NCBI RefSeq assembly: GCF_022539665.2
Contig: NC_081336.1
Span: forward strand, 3,612,221-3,676,220
DNA: 64,000 bases
Direction: 5' to 3'
Source: Daphnia carinata
Lineage: Eukaryota; Arthropoda; Branchiopoda; Diplostraca; Daphniidae
Shown: positions 34,357-45,047 of the stretch, piece after piece
Layout: every line of letters starts with the position of its first letter
Numbering within the stretch: position 1 is the stretch's first letter
Program-made: the position numbers and the translations under genes
The notes under the pieces: generated by a model
What the model saw: only the letters and a program-made list of their open reading frames with translations
The model's database searches: none
What the model was told of the DNA's origin: nothing

Positions 34357-34452
34357 TGTTATAGCCTTGAAGTGTCTTGGTCAACTGTCCTTGTATTCTT
34401 AGTTCCTCTCTCTGCTCAGCTCCCCTACCGGGTGTGTGAGCACACTACAACA
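34357..34452 (-). repeat. 5' LTR of the gypsy element (96 bp)
   Basis: Identical by eye to 29835-29930 and followed by the second CTAAC target repeat at 34453-34457. Confidence 0.92.
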
Positions 34453-35020
34453 CTAACTAAACGATTGCCAAACTGTTCTCACTATGCTCACATGAGCCAA
34501 CTGAGTTTCTAGAATTCTTAAACTACGGAACGGCTCGGAAACTAAAAGAAAGCCGAATTTCCCATAGATGTAATAGTACGCCGAGTTTTCTCTTTTTTAT
34601 GTATTGTGCTTCATTTGCTTATTGCGTGTTGACCGATGAACAGTATTTCATTTTAAATAACTATTCATACGTACATCTTTCAACGAGAAAAGCATAAAAG
34701 GCGACTTTCACTTTTATTATGTCTCAACGGGTTTGATAAGCAACTAAAATAGCAAGTGCTTCTGTTTTCTGCGACATGTTGTGCGCAAGAGAACTAATAA
34801 GCTTGTGAATTTATTCCTATAAAGCAAAACATCTCTTTGAAACGAACGAAAAAGGATTGAGAAATTCGCCGCATTGCATAACGATGATAATAGAAATCTG
34901 CTTTCACGTGTATTCAATTAAATTGCACACATTTGACAATTGCCTTGCACCCCCAACCATGCATTCTGATTTCCGGCCTTCAGGAATCATAGACGATTCA
35001 ATTCAGAAAACGAATGCCAA
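34453..35020. other. Cuticle-gene upstream region
   Basis: This block is shared with 11870-12419, 42045-42591 and 56570-57115, each of which precedes a cuticle gene. The shared blocks include GAGCCAACTGAGTTTCTAGA and a stretch around TTCAACGAGAAAAGCATA. It is the likely regulatory region of the cuticle gene and possibly also of the divergent GTPase gene. Confidence 0.55.
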
Positions 35021-35055
35021 TATAAAATGAAACAGACAGTGGAAGCAAGTCAGTT
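35021..35055 (+). promoter_or_regulatory. Core promoter: TATAAAA plus TCAGTT initiator
   Basis: TATAAAA at 35021-35027 and TCAGTT at 35050-35055 give a 31-bp TATA-to-initiator-A spacing. The start codon follows 40 bp later. Confidence 0.75.
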
Positions 35056-35090
35056 GACGAGCTCATCCTTTCCACAACACATACGCAAAC

Positions 35091-36248
35091 ATGAACGTAA
35101 GTCCTCCAACGTCCATTACATCTTTAAAACTAAAACGTCCTTTGCATTAATTGAAATTGTGAATCATAGGTCTTCATTTTCACAGTGTTGTGCTCGATGA
35201 CAACAGTAGCGTTTGGTCAAGATGATTCTACTTGGCAGGAACCTGTTTCTGGACGTGATTCGACAGCCGAATATGATCCCGCACCTGTTAAGGCTCCACC
35301 TTCTGATCCCATCGTGGTCACCATTCCCACCACTGCCAAAGCCATTGCTACCGCATATTCTGCTGCTCTAGTTCAATCTGCACCAACAGGACCAGTCAAG
35401 TTCCCTGAACAATCATCAGCAGTACATTCTTTAAATTAAATTTTAAAAAATCCAAATAATAAAGACTCTAATTGATTTTTGGTTTGAAGCCAATGCCCTT
35501 AATGCCTTACAGTTTCGAATATGGAGTGGACGATGATGCGAGTGGCTTGGATTTCGGGCACAAGGAAAGCAGTGACGGTGCGATTGTCACGGGAACATAT
35601 TACGTTTTGCTGCCTGACGGACGTATGGAAACAGTCAATTACAAAGCTGATGGTAATGGATACGTAGCAGAAGTTTCCTATGAAGGAGAGGCCAAATATG
35701 ACGCTGTCCAAACTCAGCAATCGGGCGGAACTACATCAGGGACTTCCGGACAGCTGCAAGCTTCTTCCAATTCCGGTGCACCATCTAATCGCCCGCCACA
35801 ACCGCCTTCCGTCCCTACTGGTGCACCTAAAGCACCTAAACTGCCAGCCGCTGTTCCAGCGAAAGCTCCACAAGTATCAGCTCCAGTGTGGCCGGCTGTT
35901 AAACCACCGGTGGTCCCTAACGCTCCGGTTGTTAGCCCTACTCTTTCTGTCCCTCCTGCCATTCCTGCTGTTGTTAATGCCCCTGCTCCTGTTCCAGTGT
36001 ACGGTCCGGCTCCAACTTCAGCTCCGGCTGCAAACTGGCCATCGAGTTCGCCTCAGTTATCCCAAACCCCGGCCGTACAAATTCCTGTAACTCCAGCGGA
36101 ATTCGCTCGTTCACCTGTCCAGGTAGGAGTTCAGGCCTCTTATGGACAAGCTGCTCCTCCATCTGCAATTCCACCGTATCCGGTTGGACCAACTCCATTG
36201 AATCAAAGAAACACCCCTAAGCCTCCGTCTAATCCCTATTCTGTTTGA
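35091..36248 (+). CDS. Rebers-Riddiford cuticle protein, Pro/Ala/Val-rich (first copy)
   Basis: Three exons join in phase 0: 35091-35096 (ATGAAC|GTAAGT), 35170-35421 (84 codons, ending GCA|GTACAT) and 35490-36248. The product is 338 residues. The first 18 or so form a signal peptide (MNVFIFTVLCSMTTVAFG|QDD). A short acidic/Pro segment follows. The chitin-binding domain then runs from YSFEYGVDDDASGLDFGH through LPDGRMETVNYKADGNGYVA, with the conserved aromatics and the GYVAEVSYEGEA end. The C-terminal two thirds is low-complexity Pro/Ala/Val/Ser. Such proteins are secreted by epidermal cells and bind chitin. The copy at 57186-58345 has the same exons and length. Confidence 0.9.
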
Positions 36249-37787
36249 AGAGCTTAAATTGATATAAGGCCATAGAGTTTATGACAACCTCATGATCTTC
36301 TTATACGGAAACGAAATATGGAACCTGCTTTTAAATATAGATATTTAAATAAGATTTAAATATAACTATAATATTATAATATCAGAGTTTGTCTAACGAA
36401 TCTCGCAATTAGTCGACAATAACAATACGATTTATTGAACACCTTTTCAAATAATTCATGAATGTTATGACATAGCGCTCAACATTTCTCAAATTCTTTC
36501 TGGCTTTTGATTCGCAGAAATGATATGAGTAGTGATGATATGATATGAGTAAAATTCGTAGAATGACCTGATGAAAAAAAAGCACACTTGTTTCTTTTAT
36601 TTTGGTTGTTGAATTTCTACATGCACGTGCACCTCTCAATCAATACATTTTCCACTGCAAATTTAATTTTTTTGTATCTTAAATAAATGATGTAAAGCTT
36701 CAAGGAAATCTATGTACGATAGAACCTGGGAAAGTATGGGCAAACTTTCCATGCTGGAAATTTCACCAAACAAAACCATACAGTTGCTCCAGATGCAGGT
36801 TCAATTTAAGATATCGTTGTCATAGTATTTTTTGTTTGGTTTATTTACTTTTAATGTTTCTTTTTCAACAGAGGAGCCTATGTTAGTCTAGGTTGTTTTA
36901 CGAGCCATTAAAAATTAAAATGGTGAAAATAGAAAATGCCGGAATGGCCAAATTTGCTAAAGGGAAAGCGCGCTGGTCAAACGCCTTACATGCAAACTAA
37001 TTTTAAACTAGTTTTCAGACATAGACCACAAAGCATGGATATAATTCATAGGTTCGTTCTATTCATAACAGAATGTTACGAATGTTTGTTTATTATTTGC
37101 CTAAATATTTTTTGAAGCGGGAAAACTCATGCACTGCTCCATTTTCCCGCGGTAGTGAATCGTTACGATTGTTTTGTGTCTTGCATAACATTTCGAGCAT
37201 AGGCGGTCACTTTGTCTTAACCGGATGCGCTTATTACGGTGTTTAGAAAAAAAGTTAATTTCTCAATCACAATGCGATGCGTTATCTTGATCAATCATGA
37301 TGATATAATGATTGATATAATCAAATTGCTCTCACCCTCTGCTCTTGCCTAAGCTGCTCCAACAGTATTTTAAATTCGATTTGTATTGTTATGGTAAGTT
37401 CACTTCAATTAATGTTTTACGTCTCATGATATGACACGGCACGCAGGTTAATAAAATTTCAGGAACAATAATGTTGATAGCAAGAAATTGCTGTGAATTA
37501 AAAAAACGATCGAGGGCATTTGCCACTTGAATCTGAGTTCTGCTGACATCTGTATAGCCACCACTCTGTGAGAATGTTAAGCAAACGGTGTGCTACGTCG
37601 GCCATTGCCACACCCCTACGTCGACACGAAGTCCAGCTGCCCCCCATACTACAATCACAATAAATACCGAATCATTAGAATCAGGTAGAGGTAAGAACTA
37701 ATATGGTAGATGCCAATGACAATTGTTTGGCCTATTTGCGTACTATCTATACCGCTAGATTAAATCGAATGTGAGGTAGATTCTGAC
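36249..37787. other. Cuticle 3' flank and diverged array spacer
   Basis: Positions 36595-37440 match 385-1200, and 37430 onward matches 1830 onward, both clearly diverged. This is the same ancestral order (cuticle gene, spacer, methyltransferase-like exon, GTPase) as at 1-5252. I see no gene. Confidence 0.5.
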
Positions 37788-37895
37788 CTTCTCTTTCAAA
37801 AAGTCCACGATTCTTTCGGTGAGTTGCCTGGGTGGGCGTGGTCTTAATGCGGCATAAATCTTTGCGTGTTGGTTGTCTTCGAAAAATCTTTCCAT
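37788..37895 (-). pseudogene. Methyltransferase-like first exon, best-preserved copy
   Basis: An ATG at 37895 opens exactly 36 codons: MERFFEDNQHAKIYAALRPR, then PPRQLTERIVDFLKEK, ending at an AAG|GTCAGA donor in phase 0. The YAxLRPxPP motif followed by a helix recalls the N-terminus of a class I SAM methyltransferase family. No second exon is visible before the GTPase gene, so it appears orphaned. An intact gene of this kind may exist elsewhere in the genome. Confidence 0.45.
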
Positions 37896-38724
37896 TGCCG
37901 TTTGGGAACAGCCCTGCATTCAACTCAGATAGCTGTTACTTTGTCTTCTATCACAAGATATAACTTACTGTCTAGCTCGGCCCTGTTTGTTACACACACT
38001 GCACGCCTGTTATCTGTTATAAAAAATGAACGAACGAAACGCGAAAACATGTTTTGTTACGTTTTTACCTTGAAGTTTCCTGTTATATAGATTGGGCACG
38101 ACACTCATACGCAATCGACTGAACTGCTAAGAATTAGTTAGCTATAGACATCAGCTGATTCATCAAATTAAATTCGCCGTAAACAAGCCTGTTGGGATCC
38201 GCGACATAAACTAATCAGTAGACTACCGACTACGCGTTCATTCCGCACGCTTGCATTAAGTTAGGATTCCGGATTTCTTCATAGGAAAAATCTTCTGTAT
38301 CGAATGAACGGTGTAAAAGGAAACAGCTAAAATCGAACACGGTGGGAAGAATGAAAAAATTATTATGCTACTCATTCTTCTATTTTGTTGCTGATCCACC
38401 AACGCTATCAAAATAAATTTTTAATTGGTAGGGTGCATAAATAAGGAAACATAGAACTAGCTTTTAACTGACGAATTTATTCGGTCTTGTATTTAACCCC
38501 TTGTACCCATCTATAAATCCATATTCCGATACAAAGTGAGACAGAAATTAAATTTTCGAATATTTAGCAACCGCATTGGAAAGCCAAGTTACTGTGATAA
38601 CTCACAAAATGAATATTTGGACTACAAAATTTAAAAAAAAAAGGTGAACTAGAAAAGAAATCTTCTTTGCTTCAGTATTTCCTAATAGGCCTGTATGTTT
38701 TATTTTAGTTTTTGAACTGCTTGG
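37896..38724. other. GTPase 3' flank, diverged copy
   Basis: Matches 2325-3119 with many substitutions and indels. No gene is visible. Confidence 0.45.
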
Positions 38725-41041
38725 CTAAGTGCCTAAGTCACCGCCATCGGTAACGTTTCTCGTAAGCCGAACCTTTATCAATAGATCTTTAAAACTTCTA
38801 ATCCTCTCCGAGTGTCCAGGCTTTTTTTCTTTTTCCTCGTTTTCAATCATCAGCTTAATATATTCGGGAGTGGAGAGCGGTTCACCTCGCAGTGCTATCT
38901 TCGTTAAATGATTTTTGTAGTGAATAATCTGATCCATCGCTTTAATAATGTCGAATTTCAGCTGCTCCGCCTCTCCTTGTAAGGCTTTCTTCAGTTCTTC
39001 CACATTTAGCGTCTTTTTCATTGCCTCGTCGTACTTTTTGCGAATGTCACAGAGAGTGCGAGTTTCGTCTTCTTGAACGTATTCCCACCTAGTGGGTTCG
39101 TTTGAATGAACGTCAGTTGCGCACTTTCCAGGGCAGACCTTGCACCTGCGACCTCTCATTCCTAAGGACGTCGCGGTATTTACCGCTGTATTGTATGTAC
39201 TGCTCCAAATAAAATTGGTGACTGACTGAATGACTGTTTGTTGGTCTGTGTGACTGATTGAGGGACTGACATTATTAGCCGAATCGGGCATAGTAGGTGA
39301 AAATTGATCTGAATGCCAGAATGCAGGGCAAAAACCCGTCCACAAAATCCGGTTGCAAGGATAGTGGCACGTTACTTCGCACTTGGAGCAATTCAGTGCT
39401 GTTAAATGCATTCCGACCTCAACCTTTTTCTTCTTGGGTACTTTCACAGTGATTTTAAAGTCCTTATTAGCGTTAACATGGTCTTTGTTAAGGGTGATGA
39501 TTTTCTCGGTCTTCCATAATTCTTCAATTTTCATGAGGTGCGCTTGAATGGTGGTTTCTAGGCCCTTAATAGCGATCTGTAGACTTTCTCGGCAATTCAG
39601 TACTTCTTTCGTGAGTTGGAGCGATTTGATCGGCATATTTGATAACTCAGCAAAAAACGATTGAAAATTTTGCATTGCTTTCCGCCATTCGATTGGAGAC
39701 ATATCATCATCTGGTATCTGATTCGAGGCATAGACTACCCCGTTGTTAAATTTTTGATGACAGGGCTTGTTATTGGAATCCATTTGGCAAGGAAGTTTAG
39801 CCTCCTTAATAGCTGCTAATACAGAAGGTTGACTTCCATCCGCAAAAGTGACCAAGATGCGAACGTTTTCGCCGATATCTTTACCAAAAATGGACAGTAC
39901 CGAATTGAAGATGTAAGTCTGAGAGCTCGTAAGGCGAGCCAGCGCAGACTGCGCTACAAAGCCAACTGCGTTCAATTCCTATGATAATAATGAAAAATAA
40001 ATCAACAGTGAAAGAATCATAAATAAAAATTTTGTAAATAATAACGACACTATACTTGAATGCCATTTTCGTGTTCAAAGAATTGTTTGATGGCTGAAGT
40101 GATTTGTTTGTCACGCTCGATACCTTCGGTATCACCGAATCCAGGAGTGTCAACAATCGTCAGAGAATAAGGAATGCGGAAACCATTTCTGTAATGGATG
40201 TCGTATGCCGTGACTTTTCTGGTCTGGCTAAAAGCTTGAGATGTCTCGTTTTCATCGATAAGTATGAAACGAAAAGGATCCTCCCATTGAATGCCTAATA
40301 CATAATTGATCATGGCATTGATCATGGTGGTCTTGCCTGAACCAGTGGCACCCATCAGAAGAATGGTTTTGCATCCCCTGCTTCCGAAAGGATCTGGCTC
40401 ACCGAAGGAGAACCGCCTGATGATGGAAGACGCTCCGGAGAAAGTTAATGATCGTTCCAACGGCAACTTGTACACAGTCATGCCGTTAACGTTTTTTTGA
40501 TATGTTATTTTTAGTGCTATGTGTTCTTGTTTTTGATTTCTGTGATCCATCATGGTACTGTCATCCGTTTTTCATTGTTTGATGCAGTTTTGTCAGTGCT
40601 TGATGCTAAATAATTCGTGCTGCTCATTGATACTTGTGGCTTTTCTAACGGTGTAAGTGGCGCGCGTTCCGCCGTTGGGGTTGCGGATGACAAAACTGAT
40701 GCAACACCAAGCTCTGTTTTGAGCTTCCTGATCGCATTGGGTGGAACACGGCTCGTTAAAGCGTCTCCATTTTCCAATTCATCTTTGATATCACCTACGT
40801 CCAGTAAGTTGTTGGCGACTAGTATATAACTAAAGGCGTCCAGTCTATGTTTTTTCAGAATTTTCATCAATTCAGAGGACAACAAATGAACAGCTGAATC
40901 TTTGAGGAAGGGCATAGCGCTGGACACAGTAGACGTCCCTTCCTTTGCTATATTGAAATAGATTTCGATTATTTCACTCATGTTGGCTTCCGAGTCTTTC
41001 ATGAGGCGCTCTAGGCGCTGAACTTCCTTATCTACGTCCAT
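38725..41041 (-). pseudogene. P-loop GTPase with frameshifted linker, copy F
   Basis: Exon 1 spans 41041-40056 and exon 2 spans 39978-38725 (78-bp intron GTATAG...ATAG). The N-terminal frame ends at a TGA at 40550-40552 inside the variable linker. The downstream frame with GATGSGKT and DTPGFGDT reopens in another phase, so there is at least one frameshift at 40552-40590, in a stretch that also differs in sequence from all other copies. Exon 2 is open: TFADG, both Cys clusters separated by a Ser/Asn/Thr-rich insert (not the Ala/Gly type), then the coiled coil. An 8-bp tandem duplication (CTTAGGCA/CTTAGCCA on the coding strand) near 38728 ends the protein early as GGDLGT. It faces the cuticle gene at 42663 head to head. 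Confidence 0.7.
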
Positions 41042-42591
41042 TTTTCTTTTTTTTTGTCACCTTAAGCCAACCTGGAAATAGCCAAAAATGCACAGCGTAA
41101 CTTAATAATAAATAAATAACTTCGCTCTAACCGTCTTGATAGGATACATCTCTTAGCCAAACCTTTATGTAATGTAAATAGTAATTTTGAAACAATTTCT
41201 TTTACGTTACTCTTTCCTGTGATAAACGCTGGGGAAAATTCGACAGACATTTTTTCTATTTCAAATTCGTTTGCTTACGTAACTTAACTATTATCTACAT
41301 AGCCACATATTACTAAGTCTTTCCTTGTGCTACCTATTCATAATGCAGTTTCTGTATTGCAACAAGAAAAGAGGCTAGGGATCAATAAACATTGAATAAT
41401 TATTCCTATTGACTGACCTGTTGAATACGGTGAAGAACTAATAAGGTTAGTTTTCAGGAACTTATGTGGTCGCAATAGCAATAACCATATTGCGCAGACA
41501 CAATATGGAGTCAACGACGAATAAAGTCTAATGGTGATAACAATATCCAACGGGCACTGATATAGTTTGATAGGGCTATTTATCTTTGTGTTATCGAACG
41601 CTATCCAAGTCGTATTCGCTGGGCCTTCGCGTCAGCGTGCTGTACGTCAGTGAGTTTATATTAACTGTTATTCAGAGCAAGCAAACATTTCTAGATAAAC
41701 TTTGAAGTTGATTAGCAAAGTCGATCAAGTTCTTTTCACCATGTACAGTATCCATGTTGGACTGAAACAACGGAGCGTAACGATAAGCCCGAGGAAAAAC
41801 TAGCGAATAAAAACCAAAATAGGGCCCTATGTAATGATGTGACCAAAGCAAGTATGTACAAGTGGACTACATGGACGTGTGTTTCCGGAATTTTCGCAAA
41901 TTGTCTCAGTTGTTTCAATAAGATATTGTAAGACAAAGGCATCGCATAAACTAGGATGTGAGCAGCTGTTCAAATAAAATAATGATAACAATCATCGCGA
42001 TTATAGGAACAAACATCATATTTTTCAAAAATCTAACTAAACGATTGTCGAACTGTCCTCACTATGCTCAAATGAGCCAACTGAGTTTCTAGAATTCTTA
42101 AACTACGGAACGGCCCGGAAACTAAAAGAAAGCCGAATTTCTCACAGATGCAATAGTATGTCGAGTTTTCTCTTTTTTGCGTGTTGTACTTCATTTGCTT
42201 GTTGCACATTGACCGATGAACAGTTGTTCATTTTAAACAACTATTCATACGTACATCTTTCAACGAGAAAAGCATAAAAGGCGACATTTTCTTTTATTAT
42301 CTCAACTGGTTTGATAAGCAACTGAAATAGTAAGTGCTTCTGTTATCTGCGATATGTTGTGCGAAAGAGAACAAAGCTTGTTAACTTATTCCTATAAAGT
42401 AACATCTCTTTGAAACGAACGGAAAAGAATTGAGAAATTCGACGCATTGCATAAAGATAATAGAAACCAGCTTTCAGGTGTATTCAATTAAATTGCACAC
42501 ATTTGACAATTGCCTTGCACCCCAACACATGCAATTCTGATTTCCGGCCTTCAGGAATCATAGACGATTCAGTTCAGAAAACGAATGTCAA
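41042..42591. other. Shared intergenic region of a divergent GTPase/cuticle pair
   Basis: GTPase leader sequence runs from 41042 to about 42030. It contains the empty insertion site CTAAC at 42033-42037, matching the occupied site at 29830. The cuticle upstream block follows. No gene lies between. Confidence 0.55.
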
Positions 42592-42626
42592 TATAAAATG
42601 AAACAGACAGTGGAAGCAAATCAGTT
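42592..42626 (+). promoter_or_regulatory. Core promoter: TATAAAA plus TCAGTT initiator
   Basis: TATAAAA at 42592-42598 and TCAGTT at 42621-42626, again 31 bp from the TATA start to the initiator A. Confidence 0.7.
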
Positions 42627-42662
42627 GACGAGCTCATCCTTTTTGGCAACACATCCGCAAAC

Positions 42663-44693
42663 ATGAACGTAACACAGCTAAGATGAAGCTAAAGAAAGAA
42701 AAGGTGCGAGAGTATATCGGCATGTGACTACCGAGTTAAAACATTGAGGAGAAAATTTAAGAACTCTTTGTTTTCCTTACGGAGCACACGATTTTCTTGC
42801 CGCTCGAAAGCGAAATAAATGAATGGAAGAAAAGAGAAAATTCCGAAAGCAATGCACGGTGAATGTTTGGTCTTCTCTCACTGGTCAGTTTCGTGTTCCC
42901 ACCTGTGGCGGCTATTTGGAGAAATATAAAGCTCAATGTTCCTCCTGTTTCTCGTTCCCAATCCTACCACGTTTTCAATATAGTTACAGTGATGCAAGTG
43001 GTATTAGATTTGTACCATCACAAACTCATGTAGAAAGATAAAGGTAAATCCATGTTCCTCCTGTTTTTCGTTCCAATCCTACCTTGTTTTTAACTTAATT
43101 ACAGTTTTGCAAATGGTTTTGGATTTGCACCATCACAAACTCAAATAAAAAAATGAAGGTAAATTCGAATGAAAATTTTCATCGACCCTTTTACAATAGT
43201 ATAAAGAAATCAATTTTTTGTTCCTCAATGGCCGGCAATTTTACAGTTGTATTGCATGTTGGTCGCCAGTGGTGAGTGAAGTAGCTGCTAGAAGAGCTGC
43301 AACGAGACAAGCGTCACCTGACGAATACCAACCCGAGTCGAAGGCTTACGTGAGTATCTACACTCATTTCGCTTTTCAAATTCCGAATTACAATTAATTT
43401 TGTCACTGATAACAGGGAATGCCATACAACTTCGACTATTCGGTTTATTATCCTTCGTCTTTTAATGACCACCGTCAGCAAGAGACGATCGATGTTAAAC
43501 GAGTTGATGGCGCGTATCGTGTCGCACTTTCCAACGGCCGCACGCAAATCGCGACTTACTATGTCGAAGGTGACAGTGGTTTCCAAGCCAAGGTTCGTTA
43601 TGAAGCTACAGTAAACGGACCACCACTCAGCACACCCTACGAAGGTCCCGAACCGCATCACGAAGCCAGGCGACCGACTTATGCACCTGTACATGAACCG
43701 AGAAGACCGCACTATCCTCCACCTTACGAGCCACAAAGACCCCATTATCCTCCACCGCAAGAATCTCTTTACCGTCCAAAGGAACCTGAGCATCCACCTG
43801 CACACTTACACAAGAAGCCGTTTTACGTAGAGACGCCAACGGATTCGAGTGAAGCTCCTGTTGATGAAGACGAACCTTCCACCATTTCCCCACCGGTTAA
43901 CGAAGAACCGAAATCCGAACCGGAACCAATCAGTGAAGGACATCGGCCTCATAATGGCTATTCTGAAAACCCTTCTGCTAAACCTTATACCAGACCGAAC
44001 CCATATCCACAGGGCTACGTTCTTTACGCTCAACGTGAACACCCTCAACCTCACGATGGCTATTCTCCCAAGTTGTACAAACAATTTCAAGGAGACTACG
44101 GTAGGAGAATCCAGCCTCATGATGGTTATTCTCCTAAACCTTACAATGAGCGTAAGGAAGAATATACACCTAATCTACCTCACGATGGCTACTCACCCAA
44201 GCTGTACAACGAGCCGAAAGAAGCCTATCCCGCTAAACCTTACAAACACGAAGGCTATCCCGCTACCTCCTATGAAGGCTCCACACCTAAACCTTATCCA
44301 CCCAGGATTGCTGAAGATTATCCTCCTCGTCGTTTACCTCACAGCGGTTACACGAAGTCAAATGACGTTAGTGAAGAACAACAGCCAACGAGACCGTCCC
44401 ATCCGCGTTACCACGACGGTTACATCGAAAGACATCCTCATCGAGAGTTGAAGCAAAGTGTTGAAGTTGGAGAAAGAAAACCTCATACGGGTTATCCCGA
44501 CAACGGCGTGAGTGATGCCGGTCGTCCTACCAGTGAGAAACGAAGGCGTAGCCAATCACCCAGGAAAGTACGCCAACGTTACGTGCAAACAAATTTGCGT
44601 AGAGTACAAGATGTAAGGGATAGGCAACCAAGCCAGCGTCGATTGGTCCGAATGGCAGTACAACCATATCATGCTGCAATGACTAGACAGTAA
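42663..44693 (+). CDS. PHxGY-repeat cuticle protein with Rebers-Riddiford-like domain
   Basis: The main exon is 43416-44693 (425 codons, GT/AG-bounded) and is joined in phase to 43248-43349 (34 codons ending in EYQPESKAY). The main exon opens with a compact chitin-binding domain: YNFDYSV, DGAYRVALSNGR, and TYYVEGDSGFQAKVRYEA. Pro/His/Tyr-rich sequence follows, with at least seven His-x-Gly-Tyr repeats (HDGYSPKxY, HEGY, HSGY, HTGY, HNGY). The protein ends in a very basic tail. The 5' end is unresolved. The candidate ATGAAC|GTAACA exon (42663-42668) and the acceptor at 43246 give a signal-peptide-like LYCMLVASG in the wrong frame for the rest, with a stop. Either another start is used or the signal exon carries a lesion shared with the copy at 12490. 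Confidence 0.7.
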
Positions 44694-45047
44694 TAAGTTT
44701 CGTTTTCCCACCTTCAATAACCAGACTGAGGTGCAGGACACCAACACTGGTCATTTTTCGTTTTCTAAATATTTCATTGAAGTTTTAACCTTTTTCATAG
44801 CTTCAGTTTACTTTCGTTTTACAATTCGTTACGATGACAGTATGTGAACAGTAACAGTGTTAAAACAGACTTGTTTCTTAGCATTGTTTTATTTTGGTTG
44901 TTGAATTTTCTACATAAACATGCACCTCTCAATCAATACATTTTTCGATTAATTACATAATTCGATTTACATAATTCGATTAAGGCGATGGTTTCTCTGT
45001 CTTTCGCGAGTCTTCCATTTTCATGAGGTGCACTTGAATGGTGGTTT
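44694..45047. other. Cuticle 3' flank fused to a broken GTPase coiled coil
   Basis: Cuticle 3' flank runs to about 44946, then comes a short repeated ATTACATAATTCGATT-type stretch. From about 44985 it is GTPase coiled-coil sequence (HLMKMEDSRKTE on the minus strand), downstream of that gene's stop. The same junction is present at about 14773-14876. Confidence 0.6.

Larger units (their letters stand above)
29835..34452 (-). mobile_element. Intact Ty3/gypsy-type LTR retrotransposon
   Basis: The element is 4,618 bp with 96-bp terminal repeats that read TGTTAT...CAACA and look identical at both ends. CTAAC is directly repeated outside (29830-29834 and 34453-34457). The empty site, with one CTAAC, is preserved in the paralogous block at 42033-42037. 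Inside are one long gag-pol frame on the minus strand, a tRNA-Leu-type primer site next to the right LTR and a purine tract next to the left LTR. Identical LTRs and an unbroken frame indicate a recent insertion. Confidence 0.95.
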
